Counted from the first letter of the stretch, positions 8,383 through 17,641 are shown. The stretch: 64,000 nucleotides of DNA from Arthrobacter sp. CJ23 (GCF_024741795.1 NZ_CP102950.1:2046001-2110000); one strand, 5' to 3'. The notes: generated by a model from the letters alone, not told the origin. Made by a program: numbers and translations.

Positions 8383-9054
8383 GTGGGAGACAAGACCAGG
8401 AAATCGGAACTCTTCGAGGAGTTCGCCCGGGTCGGCAAAGCCCTGGCCAACGGCAAGCGGCTGGAGCTGCTGGACCTGCTCAGCCAGGGGGAGCGGAGCG
8501 TCGAAACCCTCGCCTCCACCGCAGGGCTGGGGCTGAGCACTGCTTCGGCGCACCTGCAGACTCTTCGGCAGGGCGGACTGGTCACCACCCGGCGGGACGG
8601 CAACCGGATCCATTACGACCTTGCCGGCCCCGACATTCTGGCGCTTTACAGCCTGGTCCGATCCGTCGCGCAGGAGCACGTCGCCGACGTCGAAACCAAA
8701 CGCGTCGCTTACCTGGGGCTGGGGTCCGGCCGGGCAGGCGGGGAAGAAATTACCCGCGAGGAACTCCTGGCCCGCGCCCGGGCAGGAACCGTGACGGTCC
8801 TCGATGTGCGCCCGGACGAGGAATACAGCGCCGCCCACATCCCCGGAGCCATCTCCATCCCGCTGGAGGAACTCAGCGGCCGGCTCTCCGAACTGCCCGG
8901 GGACCGGGAAATCGTGGCCTACTGCCGCGGCGCGTACTGCGTCCTGGCCTACGAAGCCGTGGACCTGCTGCACGCCGCCGGACGTCAGGCCCGGCGGCTC
9001 CACGAGGGAATGCTGGAATGGCGCCTCGGTGGCCTGGCCGTCGAAGCTTCCTAG
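8383..9054 (+). CDS. ArsR-family regulator fused to a rhodanese domain (copy 2)
   Basis: A 223-residue fusion with the same layout as the protein at 4957. The ArsR winged helix (~5-95) contains LANGKRLELLDLLSQGE and the recognition helix region LSTASAHLQTLRQGGLVTTRRDG. The rhodanese domain (~120-215) has the active-site loop YCRGAYC. The GTG at 8383 follows GGAGG by five bases; a TTG at 8371 is possible. It is divergent from the metallo-beta-lactamase-rhodanese/MFS operon, which it probably represses until sulfane sulfur is sensed. Confidence 0.85.
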   Translation: MGDKTRKSELFEEFARVGKALANGKRLELLDLLSQGERSVETLASTAGLGLSTASAHLQTLRQGGLVTTRRDGNRIHYDLAGPDILALYSLVRSVAQEHVADVETKRVAYLGLGSGRAGGEEITREELLARARAGTVTVLDVRPDEEYSAAHIPGAISIPLEELSGRLSELPGDREIVAYCRGAYCVLAYEAVDLLHAAGRQARRLHEGMLEWRLGGLAVEAS

Positions 9055-9295
9055 CGAAGCCCCTGCCCGGTTCGACCATCTCGGGAGACCACAGTTCTGG
9101 AAGGGCCGGCCCTGCTATGGAGTGTCAGCAGAGGGCGAGGTAGGAAGCCCAGCCGCCACCGGCGCGACGCCACCACGCGGTTGCTGACGCTGTTGAGGCC
9201 AGCACGTCCTGCAGAATAGCTCCCCACCCAGAGAGCGCGCCGGCTCTGTGGGCACGGTTACCCGCTTTTCGGACAACATCGAGTCCAACGGCTAA

Positions 9296-10114
9296 CTACT
9301 TCCGTGCGGTCGTCAGGACGATGCAGATGTCGTCCGTGATGGTCCCGTCTTTCGTGAACGTTCGCCATCCGGCCACGACATCGTGCTCCAACGCGGCGCG
9401 AGCCTCGTCGTCGATCTGTGCGACGGCCGCCGCCAACGGGGTGCTGTGGACGTATTGCCAGAGAAACTCCCTCGGCTCGGGCAGAGTCAGCGACAGAGTC
9501 TTCGACCGAACCTCGGCGTTGCGGAATCCGGCGCCGCTCGTCAGCTTCTCGAGCTCCTGTGGTTCGTACAGCGAGAACACCGCTCGTATGAAAGCGGCTA
9601 CCTCGGGCTTGACGTGGCGCCCGAGCGCCTCCTCGAGAATCGCGAAGAGCGGCGGTGTCGGTCCGACCGTTGCAATGGCCAGGCGCCCTTCTGGAGCTAG
9701 AACGCGCCGCATCTCGCGCAGCGCCGACGCCTTGTCGGCCACGAACTGCAGGCCGAGCGAACTGAGCACGACATCGAAGGAGCCGTCGGCAAGCGGCAGC
9801 GATTCGGCATTGGCTTCGTGCCACTCGATCGCGGTGCCCGACGAGGGGGCCGACCGCGCAACCGCCAGCATTGCCTGATTGACGTCAAGCCCGGCGACGG
9901 CGCCCGTTGGGCCTACTTGCTGGGCTGCCAGACGGGTCACGACGCCTGTGCCGCACGCAATGTCGAGGACGCGCTCACCAACTTGCAGCCCGGCCGTGTC
10001 AAGCAGTGCGGTCGCGAATGGCGTTCCGATGGTCGGCACGAAGTACCGGTCGTAGTTCTCAGCCGCGTTGCCGCCGTATTGTCTGAACGAGACCGCTGAG
10101 GTCGATGTGCTCAT
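9296..10114 (-). CDS. Class I SAM-dependent methyltransferase
   Basis: A 272-residue methyltransferase. VLDIACGTGVVTRLAA (~45-60) is motif I, and GLDVNQAMLAVA carries the acidic residue. The later LPLADGSFDVVLSSLGLQF matches UbiE/COQ5-type enzymes. The substrate cannot be told from sequence. ATG at 10114 has an AAGGAG site, so the in-frame 37-residue upstream extension is rejected. It stands alone, followed by a frameshifted gene in the same direction upstream. Confidence 0.75.
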   Translation of the reverse strand: MSTSTSAVSFRQYGGNAAENYDRYFVPTIGTPFATALLDTAGLQVGERVLDIACGTGVVTRLAAQQVGPTGAVAGLDVNQAMLAVARSAPSSGTAIEWHEANAESLPLADGSFDVVLSSLGLQFVADKASALREMRRVLAPEGRLAIATVGPTPPLFAILEEALGRHVKPEVAAFIRAVFSLYEPQELEKLTSGAGFRNAEVRSKTLSLTLPEPREFLWQYVHSTPLAAAVAQIDDEARAALEHDVVAGWRTFTKDGTITDDICIVLTTARK

Positions 10115-10228
10115 GGCTTTCTCCTTCTCCGCAAAACCGTTCCTCGGCTTGCTCTTCATTGTTGTTGCGAGCGGTGATTCACTGAGGAGGACCTCTGGGT
10201 CCTTCCTGGTGGTGGATTGACGCAAGCT

Positions 10229-10524
10229 CTATGGGGTGATCGCAGCGAACTCGCGGATTCCCGACGGTTGCTGCATGAATGCCTGCGCCGCGTCAACCTC
10301 GTAGCACGTGTTGACGCTGAAGTCTCCGAGCGTCGTGTCCACGTGCCGTTGGATCGCCTCCACCGACGGATCCTCCCAGAGGCACGTCGCGCCGGTGCGG
10401 TCCCGAGCCGGGTAGAACTGCAGGCCGTGCACGCCGGGGGGCGCTCCTTCGTTCTTGATCAGATTCTCGCCTGCGCGAACGCCGCCGGCGTGTTCGTGAA
10501 CCGATGCTGTGTGTCTACGTACAT
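10229..10524 (-). pseudogene. DUF4242/nickel-responsive-like small protein, frameshifted
   Basis: A start codon at 10524 with AGAGG upstream opens MYVDTQHRFTNTPAAFAQA, then hits a stop. The continuation lies in the next frame as ENLIKNEGAPPGVHGLQF, then CLWEDPSVEAIQRHVD and CYEVDAAQAF, as in SCO4226/DUF4242 proteins. One missing base in GCGCAGGCGAGAATC (about 10,465) explains both halves. Either the gene is broken or the sequence has an error there. The frame with no defect would encode about 98 residues. Confidence 0.6.
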
Positions 10525-10653
10525 CTCGCACCTCTGGACTCTTCATTTTGTTGACGTTCATACTTGCTATAAGCAGTATCAGCTCGAGGCGGGACACCTG
10601 GCCATGACTGGTAAACCGGCAGTGTTGATCGAAACGCCAGAGTTTGCCGGGCG

Positions 10654-11671
10654 ATGATCGAACCGATGCGCGCTCCGGTCGAGCCCCTCAAGGAAGCGTT
10701 GGAGGGCTTGCGCCTCGAAGGCGCCATCTTCCTTCGCGCCGAGTACACCGAGGGCTGGGCTTTGGAAGGCCAGGGCGGGCCGGTCTTCGCTGCGGTGATG
10801 CATCCCGGGGCGGAGCGGCTCATCCTTTTTCCACGTCGTCGCGTCCGGACGCTGCTGGGTTTCGCGCGCCGACGGTGAGCGGTATTGGGCAAGTGCCGGC
10901 GAGGTGATCATGCTCCCGTATGGCGACGCGTTCCTGATGGGTGGGGTGGAGCCTGTCGAGCCCGTCTCCATCCTCAGCGTCGTCTCCCCGCCTCCGTGGA
11001 CCGAGATGCCGGTCGTCCGTCACGGCGGGGGCGGTCCGAGAACGGACGTCGTCTGCGGTTGCCTATATTCTGAGGATCCGCTGTTCGATCCTGCCCTGAA
11101 AGCGTTCCCCACTGCGTTCGTGGTCCGGCCGGCGCCCGGACCAGCACAGGCATGGTTCGACGCCAGCATCCACTATGCCATCGAGGAGTCGTCAGGACGG
11201 GGCGGGGGGCTTCAGTCGACCAAGCTGCCCGAGTTGCTGCTCGTCGAGGTTTTGCGGGCGCACCTCGCGAACGCTCCCGCGTCCGAGCGGGGCTGGCTCG
11301 CGGGGCTGCGTGATCCGCTGCTCGCGCCTGCGATGAAGGCCATCCATACGGCCCCCGAGCGCAAGTGGACGGTCGCCGATCTCGCCGTGGAAGCCTCGGT
11401 CTCTCGCTCGTCTCTGGATGATCGCTTTCGCAGCGTTCTGGGACTATCGCCGATCCGGTACGTCAGCGAATGGCGTATGCGCATCGCACACGATCTGCTC
11501 GCCACCACGGAAGTCACAGTCGCAGCGATCGCCAGGCGCGTCGGATACGGCTCCGAGGAGGCGTTCAGCCGGGCGTTCAAACGAGTACACGGGCAATCGC
11601 CGAGCCTGTGGCGCGCAGGCCGCCCGGGCGGACCGCAGTCGGAAGGAGGTCACCCGATCGTTGACGCGTAG
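10654..11671 (+). pseudogene. AraC-family transcription regulator, frameshifted
   Basis: The first frame (10654-10878) gives the start of a cupin sensor domain. The rest of the cupin (HVVASGRCWVSRADGERYWA, then AGEVIMLPYG) and the whole C-terminal AraC domain lie in another frame. The switch falls in a five-T run at 10826-10830; four T would restore one protein of about 338 residues. The C-terminal half has both helix-turn-helix units (WTVADLAVEASVSRSSLDDRF and VAAIARRVGYGSEEAFSRAF) and the closing GQSP motif. A sequencing error in the homopolymer is as likely as inactivation. Confidence 0.7.
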
Positions 11672-11676
11672 ACCTG

Positions 11677-11841
11677 GTGCCGATCTCTGACCTGGCGGCG
11701 AAAAGCGACTGCGCCAACCCTCAGCGCACCTGCGGTTCCTACGGCAGCCACGGGACCTGCACGGTCTGGAACAGCTGCGTGGACGGTGCCATCCGCTCGG
11801 GCCGTCGAGCTGCCGACGGGATCCTCGAGAAGCTCCCGTGA
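11677..11841 (+). pseudogene. Flavin monoamine oxidase C-terminal remnant
   Basis: A 54-residue frame ends in TVWNSCVDGAIRSGRRAADG and ILEKL. This matches the last segment of flavin amine oxidases, where the pattern GT-E-x5-G-x-DGA-x-RSG-x-RAA binds the flavin. The usual Gly-Tyr before Val-Asp is changed to Ser-Cys, and everything upstream is missing. It is probably a decayed end. Confidence 0.35.
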
Positions 11842-12005
11842 CCAACGTCCCGGCGGTCGACGGTCCAGCTCTGGACATCGACGTGATGGTCGCCTCTGGG
11901 GCGGCGGTAGCAAGGCGCACCGCTGACCGCTTCATGAACTTGGGGGAGGAGCTGCCGCCGGACCGTACGATTGCCTTGATGTTGGACAGCGGCTTGGCCG
12001 GGTAG
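11838..12005 (+). CDS. Small hypothetical protein
   Basis: A GTG overlapping the previous stop (GTGA) opens a 55-residue frame ending at a TAG. The middle is charged (VARRTADRFMNLGEELPPDR). I do not recognise it. Its only support is the overlap and reasonable codon use; it may be part of the decayed zone. Confidence 0.25.
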   Translation: MTNVPAVDGPALDIDVMVASGAAVARRTADRFMNLGEELPPDRTIALMLDSGLAG

Positions 12006-12032
12006 AGGCGTGAACTTGTGTGGACTCCGCTG

Positions 12033-12449
12033 CTAGGTGCGTCGTTTCCGCCGTGTGCGGATGATCTTCGGGGCGAGGGCTACGGCTAGTGCAGCCAATG
12101 GAACGATGACATCCGTCCAGTGGCGCCGGATCGGCTTGTATGTCGCAGTCCCGTCCCGGATCTCGATGAAGCCGAGTGGCCAGGACCCGACGCCGCCTCC
12201 ACCCCCACCGCCCTCGCCGGTCTTGTCGGAGCGGATCTCACGGCCAGAGCCGCCGCCGAACCCGAAGCCGACGCGGGCGACAGGGATGACGGTGACGCCT
12301 GCGCCGGTGATCGGCTCGCCGTAGACGGCGGCCACTGAGGCCCTCGCGCCGAGCTTATCGGCCAGACGCTCCAGAAGGATGGTGGGGGCGTGTGCTGCGG
12401 TGAGGTCCGGGACCTGACGGGCCGCGGTAGTCTCCTCGGGATGGTTCAT
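12033..12449 (-). CDS. GerW (YtfJ) family protein
   Basis: A 138-residue protein. The central stretch GEPITGAGVTVIPVARVGFG followed by a Gly-rich run is the GerW/YtfJ signature. The C-terminus has one membrane segment (DVIVPLAALAVALAPKII) and a basic tail, so it is probably membrane anchored. The family is named from Bacillus spore germination but is common in non-sporing actinobacteria, where its job is unknown. ATG at 12449 has a GGAG site; a 113-residue upstream extension has no site and is rejected. Confidence 0.8.
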   Translation of the reverse strand: MNHPEETTAARQVPDLTAAHAPTILLERLADKLGARASVAAVYGEPITGAGVTVIPVARVGFGFGGGSGREIRSDKTGEGGGGGGGVGSWPLGFIEIRDGTATYKPIRRHWTDVIVPLAALAVALAPKIIRTRRKRRT

Positions 12450-12823
12450 AGGGTCTCCTAGCGGGTCCGCTCGGCGGTGCTGAGTATGAGGGGCGGCTGC
12501 AGCGAAGTGGGACGTTTCGGGGAAGATGAGCTCGGAATGGTGAATCCCACGGCGGTGACTTTGGGGGAATTCAAGGGTGGCTGCACGACTCTTTGCGGTT
12601 CTTCCCGAGCCTAGCCCGCCAACAGGCCTCGTCAAGGATTTTCTGAGCGAGGCCTTTTGCTTCCAGAGGACGGATGTGTCTGTCCCCGGTGGAAGGGGGC
12701 GCCTTAGGGACGTTAGAAATCTGACAAGGACGTGCATGGCCGGGCGTCCATCCCTTGACAAGACTGTCGCCAAGGGAACTTGTTTCAATTATCTATTTGA
12801 ATATGAAAGGGAAGGTGGTGGCC
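12450..12823. other. Intergenic region with promoter-like sequence
   Basis: No gene is evident. TTGACA at about 12,756 followed by an AT-rich TATCTATTTGAATATG stretch resembles a promoter for the broken frames starting at 12824. An AAGGGAAGGTGG ribosome-like site sits just before the ATG at 12824. Confidence 0.3.
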
Positions 12824-13050
12824 ATGGCCACCATCCAGACCCCAAGGGCAGCAGTCCCGCGTCCGAACAGGCGCCGCACTCATGACGTTGGCTGGCCTGG
12901 CCTTCGTGGACTACGCCGCAATCTTCTTCACTCTCAACTTCACGGACGCGTTCCTGGAGCTAGGCCCCGAGCAAGTGGACAAAGGGAAGGCCGAGATCGA
13001 AGCGTTCAGCCCGGAGCTATACCACTACATCAGCACTGTCATTTCTACCG
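12824..13050 (+). pseudogene. Broken small gene of unknown family
   Basis: A good ribosome site and ATG at 12824 open a basic N-terminus (MATIQTPRAAVPRPNRRRT). Natural-looking sequence continues only in the next frame from 12882, with one hydrophobic segment (LAGLAFVDYAAIFFTLNF) and an acidic helix (GPEQVDKGKAEIEAFSPELY). One surplus base near 12,881 would join them. The frame then loses protein character at about 13,050. Family unknown. Confidence 0.3.
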
Positions 13051-13163
13051 GTACGCGATGGCTGAGGATGCCACCCACATCAGTCCTGTGCACGCGGTCA
13101 CCCGCCCGAGAGCGAACGCGGACCACAGTTCGACGCAGGGACTCACCTGCGCACAGTCACGAC

Positions 13164-13301
13164 GCCGGGTACCGCGCACTGAGCATCCAGCGCAAGGGTG
13201 GCAAGACCGCCATGGTCGCGGTTCCAGCTCCTGCCGTCGAAGCGCTTAACCGTTGCCTGGACACCAACGGCGCTGATCTGGTTCGGGGCATGGCCCGGGA
13301 G
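13164..13301 (+). pseudogene. Tyrosine recombinase (integrase) fragment
   Basis: The segment AGYRALSIQRKGGKTAMVAV and the following PAPAVEALNRCLD match the beta-strand pair after the first catalytic Arg of phage-type integrases (pattern RKGGK-x4-P). The catalytic Arg, His and Tyr blocks are missing. It is a short relic, but it supports a mobile-element origin for this zone. Confidence 0.5.
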
Positions 13302-13511
13302 CTACCCCGCCGCTGTTCACCAGGCGAAGCCAGGGCCGCTGCCCAGGCCGGCAACGGTGACGGTACTTCACAGGAACGGCCTCCGAACCCAATTCAACCC
13401 AAAAACTGGTAGCAAACGACGAGACTGATGTGCAGCTTGGTTCGATCGCATACGGTGGCGCGCTCGCCTTCAGATGCGTCGGGCCGCGCATCCCGAGCAA
13501 GAAAGTTTCCA

Positions 13512-14993
13512 TCATCGGGGGTCTCCCTTGAGTGCGCGGCCGGGGAACGCGTCCGTCAGCATGAGACCGCCCCGTACGACGGCTGTACCGCCGACGAAGA
13601 GATGGCGCACGCCGACGGACGGACGTGTGGAATCGAGGTAACTTGCGGTGTCGGAGAACCGCTCCGGCTCGATCACGACGATGTCGGCGTCTGCACCGAT
13701 ACCGATGTGGCCCTTGGTCCGTGCGCCGGATGCTGCATCATCGAGAACGCGCGCCGGCAAGTAGGAACAGCGCCGGAACGCCTCGAGCCAGCTCCAGGCG
13801 CCGGTCTCGCGCACCATCATGCGAATCGAACGGGCAAACGTTCCTGCCGTGCGAGGGTGGGTGGCGCCGCCGGCCGGCAGCGGCCATTGAAGGGATTCGC
13901 GAACCTCGCCGACCCACCCGACGGGCATGGCATCGCTCGCGACGATGGCATCGGGAAAGGCGAGGGCGCTCTGAAGCAGGGCCTGGTCGCTCGGATCCTC
14001 TTCGCTGAGGAACGCAACTATGCATTCGGCGGCCGGGTCTGTCCGGCGAATCTCGCTCAGGCGCGCGGCATCCGCAACCCGTTCACCGGTGCTGACGATC
14101 ATGATATCGCTCGGCTTGATGCCCCAGGCGCCGAGACGTTCCGGAGCGAGGAAGAATGCGCCGACCCCGGTGCTACCCGCGCCGTAGGGGTAGGTCTCCA
14201 GGGTGACGCGGTTTCCCTCGGCCTGAGAGCGTTCGAGCATGCCGAGCACACGGTCAATGTGGCGGCGGGAGGTGCTGTTGACGTGGCAGTGATGCATGGC
14301 CGCGCCGGTCTCGGCGGCGGCAATCATGATCTCTGCAGAGCCGTCGATCGGTGTCGTCGGGTCGGCCTCAATCAGTTCACGCACGTGGGTGAACGTGGGA
14401 GCGTTCGCTGCGGCCGCGAGACGCGCGACCGCAAGGAACTCCGCCGGAGCGGTGCGCGGCGCATAGCCGAGCAGGATGCCGATTCCGAGAGCGCCGTCTG
14501 CGATCTCTGTCTCGAGCTGCGCGAGCCAGGTGTTCAACTCACGCGGGCTCGAACTGCGCTGCCACTCTGGCTTGGCGAGTAAGCCGAGCGCGTTGTGCAC
14601 ATCGGCGACCGGTGCCTCGCCTAGGTGAGCAAAGGCGCGCGCCTGCGCCCAGGAGGCCGAAAAGCCGTAGTTGAGGGGGCGGCCCTCGCGGGCAGCATTG
14701 GCCATCGCCGCAGTGACGGGGGCCAGCCCAGCTTCGAGGTCAAGTGCCGTTGTCACTCCGTCCATCGCCTGCAGGCGCTGCCCGGCGATCGAATGAACGT
14801 GGCTGTGGAGGTCAACGAAGCCCGGGCCGACTATGCATCCGCTGACGTCGATGACCGCGGCCCCCTCGGTCTCGGCGGGGGACAGCTGGGCCCCTGCCGC
14901 GACTATACGGCCGTTCTCGATGAGGAGGTCGCCGATGTCGTCGTCTCCGGTGCCGGGGTCGATGACCCGTCCGCCCTTCAGAAGTGTGCGCAT
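13512..14993 (-). CDS. Amidohydrolase (D-aminoacylase/dihydroorotase-like)
   Basis: A 493-residue metal-dependent hydrolase. The N-terminal beta-sandwich strand LLKGGRVIDPGTG is typical. PGFVDLHSHVHS (~55) supplies the HxH metal ligands, and further His residues appear in TFTHVRELIEAD and HHCHVNST (~240-260). The C-terminal GHIGIGADADIVVIEPERF returns to the beta-sandwich. N-acyl-D-amino-acid deacylases and related amidases share this layout, but the substrate is not clear. ATG at 14993 aligns with family starts; a 19-residue extension is possible. Confidence 0.75.
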   Translation of the reverse strand: MRTLLKGGRVIDPGTGDDDIGDLLIENGRIVAAGAQLSPAETEGAAVIDVSGCIVGPGFVDLHSHVHSIAGQRLQAMDGVTTALDLEAGLAPVTAAMANAAREGRPLNYGFSASWAQARAFAHLGEAPVADVHNALGLLAKPEWQRSSSPRELNTWLAQLETEIADGALGIGILLGYAPRTAPAEFLAVARLAAAANAPTFTHVRELIEADPTTPIDGSAEIMIAAAETGAAMHHCHVNSTSRRHIDRVLGMLERSQAEGNRVTLETYPYGAGSTGVGAFFLAPERLGAWGIKPSDIMIVSTGERVADAARLSEIRRTDPAAECIVAFLSEEDPSDQALLQSALAFPDAIVASDAMPVGWVGEVRESLQWPLPAGGATHPRTAGTFARSIRMMVRETGAWSWLEAFRRCSYLPARVLDDAASGARTKGHIGIGADADIVVIEPERFSDTASYLDSTRPSVGVRHLFVGGTAVVRGGLMLTDAFPGRALKGDPR

Positions 14994-15105
14994 TGAGCCA
15001 GCTTGGCAGATTGCGGATGCCTGCCAATTGGTCATTCCGACAATCGGCACCCGGTGACATCGTCCGGTTGAACCACAACGAGCCTGCCAGTGACCAGTCT
15101 CACTC

Positions 15106-15246
15106 CTACGGGGCCCAGTTCAGCAGCCCCAGCACCTCAGAGGAGCCGGTCAGGCAAACCGCCCCACCTTCTCTGAGCATCCTGTGGCACCCGTCCCTAG
15201 TAGGGACGTGAATCGATCCGGGAACGGCGTCTAGGATCCCGTCAAT
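15106..15246 (-). pseudogene. DprA C-terminal fragment
   Basis: Minus-strand sequence ILDAVPGSIHVPTRDGCHRM followed by LREGGAVCLTGSSEVLGLL matches the end of the DprA Rossmann core (pattern AVPG-x-GCHRLLREGA-x-L-x-T). The rest of DprA, the single-strand DNA-binding transformation protein, is absent and no start exists. It is a relic. Confidence 0.5.
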
Positions 15247-15479
15247 ACCGTTGCGGTATGACTTACTGGATCTGGCCAGTCTCTCGGTTGAGGACAACGG
15301 ACACTCTGACCACGGAACATGGTTGGATTCAATCAGCTCGCCGGACGCCAGGCGCCTTTCCCCCATAGCCCAGCGTGACCGGGCTGGTCGCTGAAATGAC
15401 GCCGGCCAGCCTGAGAAAGTCATCTATGCAACGGTCTCCGAACTCGCGGACACCGCGGAGTTGGAGGATTTGGGGGGCT

Positions 15480-15582
15480 GTGCACAATGTGCACACTTTG
15501 GGCTTCGGACTGGGTCGTAATAGGTCGGATCGGGCCGAATTCCGCATGTTTCCGGGGGAGCCCAGTGTTTGCAGGGGCTGGA
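15480..15582 (+). repeat. Imperfect direct repeat, copy 2
   Basis: Partner of 133-240, same orientation. After the shared GCAGGGGCTGGA the two copies diverge: here AACTCTGGCAGACCC replaces the T-arm-like sequence. A perfect 7-base hairpin (GCTCTTC-AACAAT-GAAGAGC) follows at about 15,620. The two copies bracket the sulfur block and many gene fragments. Confidence 0.5.
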
Positions 15583-15694
15583 ACTCTGGCAGACCCACGG
15601 TGTTCTGTCCATTGTCGTGTGCTCTTCAACAATGAAGAGCGGGGCCTGTTGATCGTCGCTTACCGCAAATACGCTGAACCAACCTCACCGAGTC

Positions 15695-16537
15695 TTATGA
15701 AGTGCGCCAGGTGTATTCGGGCTCGAAGCCAAGCAGCCGCTTGGCTTTGTCGATGGAGAGCATGGTCTCGTGCTTGCCCAGTTCCTTGGTCACGTTCACG
15801 CCGGGGAAGACCTCTGCGGCCAGGCTGGCACTGGAACGGCTCATGACTGTGTCCGCGTTGGCGATGATGAACGCATCGAACCCGGGCTTGCCGTTTTCGA
15901 GGGCCCGCGCCACCGCCTGCGCGCCATCCCTGCCATCGATGTACCCCCACAGGTTCCACTTACGCAACCTGGCATCGGCGTCAAATGACGGGAACTGTTC
16001 GTAATCCTCCACGTCCATGACATTGGAGAAGCGCAGCCCCACAATGCTCAGCTCGGGGTCCCAACGCGTCAGCTCGACGGCCATCTGCTCCTCCAGATGC
16101 TTCACCAACGAATACGTGCTTTCCGGGCGGGCAGGGTATTCCTCGTCCACCGGGATATAGGGAGGGTCGACATCGAACGGCAGGCCCAACACTGTCTCGC
16201 TGGAGGCGTAAACCACCTTCTTGATGCCGGCCCGGCGGGCTGCCTGGAACACGTTGTACGTGGAGAGCATGTTGTTCTCAAACGTTGCAGCATCCGGGAC
16301 GATGCCGGGCGCGGGAATGGCACCCAGATGCACCACGGCATCGAAGCCGCTATGCCGGTCATCCAGCCCCATGAACACGTCCAGCACCTGGCCGTAGTCA
16401 CGTAGGTCCACGATCACCAGACCAGGGCTCCTCTCGCCCGCACGGTCCAGGTTCAACACGTGATGCCGGTCGTCCGTGAGCCGGCGTACCACGTGCCGCC
16501 CCAGCTTTCCGCTTCCACCGGTCACTGCAATTCTCAT
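15695..16537 (-). CDS. NAD(P)-dependent epimerase/dehydratase (extended SDR)
   Basis: A 280-residue extended short-chain dehydrogenase. TGGSGKLGRHVVRRL at the N-terminus is the Gly-rich NAD(P)-binding loop. The catalytic Ser sits in YASSETVLG (~108) and the Tyr-Lys pair in YSLVKH (~140). It would act on a nucleotide sugar or sugar acid. ATG at 16537 follows GAGGGAG by six bases; the 36-residue extension is rejected. It stands alone among fragments near the glycosidase cluster and may belong functionally with it. Confidence 0.8.
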   Translation of the reverse strand: MRIAVTGGSGKLGRHVVRRLTDDRHHVLNLDRAGERSPGLVIVDLRDYGQVLDVFMGLDDRHSGFDAVVHLGAIPAPGIVPDAATFENNMLSTYNVFQAARRAGIKKVVYASSETVLGLPFDVDPPYIPVDEEYPARPESTYSLVKHLEEQMAVELTRWDPELSIVGLRFSNVMDVEDYEQFPSFDADARLRKWNLWGYIDGRDGAQAVARALENGKPGFDAFIIANADTVMSRSSASLAAEVFPGVNVTKELGKHETMLSIDKAKRLLGFEPEYTWRTS

Positions 16538-17009
16538 CAATACTCCCTCGATATGCTTCTGCGGTTCGGACTGAACCCCTTCAGTATGGCCACTGAGGTC
16601 AGGCCTCTCTACAAGCCTGATCCGGTCCAACGGCGTTGAATCCAACCTCCATCATGCGCGCCCACGCGCCGGAACCCGACGAAAACGAGCGCAAGCGCCT
16701 CAGCAGCGTCATCGACTTTGCCGGAACTAACGGGCAATGCCAGCTATGGGCTGGGTTCGTACTCTCCAGACGCATTCGGGCCGCTTCGGCAGTCCGGAGC
16801 TCCCGCCGGTATGCAGAGCGTCCGCAATGATCAGGGAATGAAGATGCTGGAATCGCAAGGCAATGGTCGTAATCCACTGAACGGACCATCCGCGTACGTG
16901 CTCTTCCACCTCCAACTCTGCCGTTCATAATCTTGCGGACGAAGCTCCCGGTTTGTAGCGGCCAACCGTCGTTTGGGCTGGCGGCTTGTTTGAGCGAAGA
17001 AAATCCCCC
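16538..17009. other. Gene-free stretch
   Basis: No frame on either strand reads like protein and no palindrome stands out. It lies between an intact epimerase and a run of fragments and is probably degraded sequence. Confidence 0.4.
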
Positions 17010-17229
17010 GGGCGCATCATAGTCGCCACCGTCGAAGTCGCCGGTCCCGAGCACCTCGGCCTCGACGAGCTCATTCGCAAGGGTCTCAGCTCCAAGGCGA
17101 CCCCGCGAGGTCGTCACCGACCCCACCGCGCGCTACTTCTACGCCCTGCTCGAAGATCGCGAACTGCTACCCGGTAATGAAGCGACCATTTTTGACACCC
17201 GCTTCGAAGAATGGCTGAACCAGCAGTAG
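17010..17229 (+). pseudogene. NmrA-like/NAD(P)-binding protein, C-terminal fragment with frameshift
   Basis: The first frame reads RIIVATVEVAGPEHLGLDEL followed by IRKGLSSKATP. The protein continues in the next frame as REVVTDPTARYFYALLEDRE then LLPGNEATIFDTRFEEWL, a typical end of NmrA-type SDR proteins. The switch is in the CCCC run at 17101-17104; one C fewer restores it. The N-terminal NAD-binding part is missing, so this is a relic whatever the frameshift. Confidence 0.45.
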
Positions 17230-17324
17230 CCGGGCACGGCGGGGTGTCCTTCGCAGAGGACGCTGGAGGGCACCCCGTTCCCCGCTGCGCACCTTTTTCG
17301 GTGTAACGCAATACTTTCTGAAAG

Positions 17325-17453
17325 CACATCCGCGACGCGATCTCACGCGGCGAAACCCCAGACGGCGCCGCCGTCCTGTCCGCCTGGCGGGACAACGAGC
17401 CGGTCCCAGCCGTTGCTTCCAGCACAGATGGACGATCTTGTACAAACTGCTGA
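17325..17453 (+). pseudogene. Unidentified C-terminal fragment ending in C-x-N-C
   Basis: A natural-looking frame (RDAISRGETPDGAAVLSAWR, then DNEPVPAVAS) ends in GRSCTNC and a stop. No start or ribosome site is present. The last four residues share the C-x-N-C pattern with the end of the GH51 protein at 31837-33438. Family unknown. Confidence 0.25.
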
Positions 17454-17641
17454 GGGTTCGGATCACCGCCCGGTGCCGGAGTGAGGACCGGTCGGTCAAT
17501 GCCTCGCGTCACCCATCGCAGCGTATCGTTCAGCGCAGCGTTGGGCGGTGGGCCAGGCACAGTTGAATAGTCCGGCGGCCCGGAACGCGGGCCTTCCTCC
17601 TCCCAGCAGGTATACTGCCCCTCCACCGTTGACATCTGATC

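Noticed and set aside
12760-12810. ArsR-type operator near TATCTATTTGAATATG
   Set aside because: Only one TTGAATA-like half-site is present; no matching arm, so it is treated as AT-rich promoter sequence.
13428-14582. 384-codon frame antisense to the amidohydrolase
   Set aside because: The opposite strand carries HSHVHS and other amidohydrolase motifs; this frame has none.
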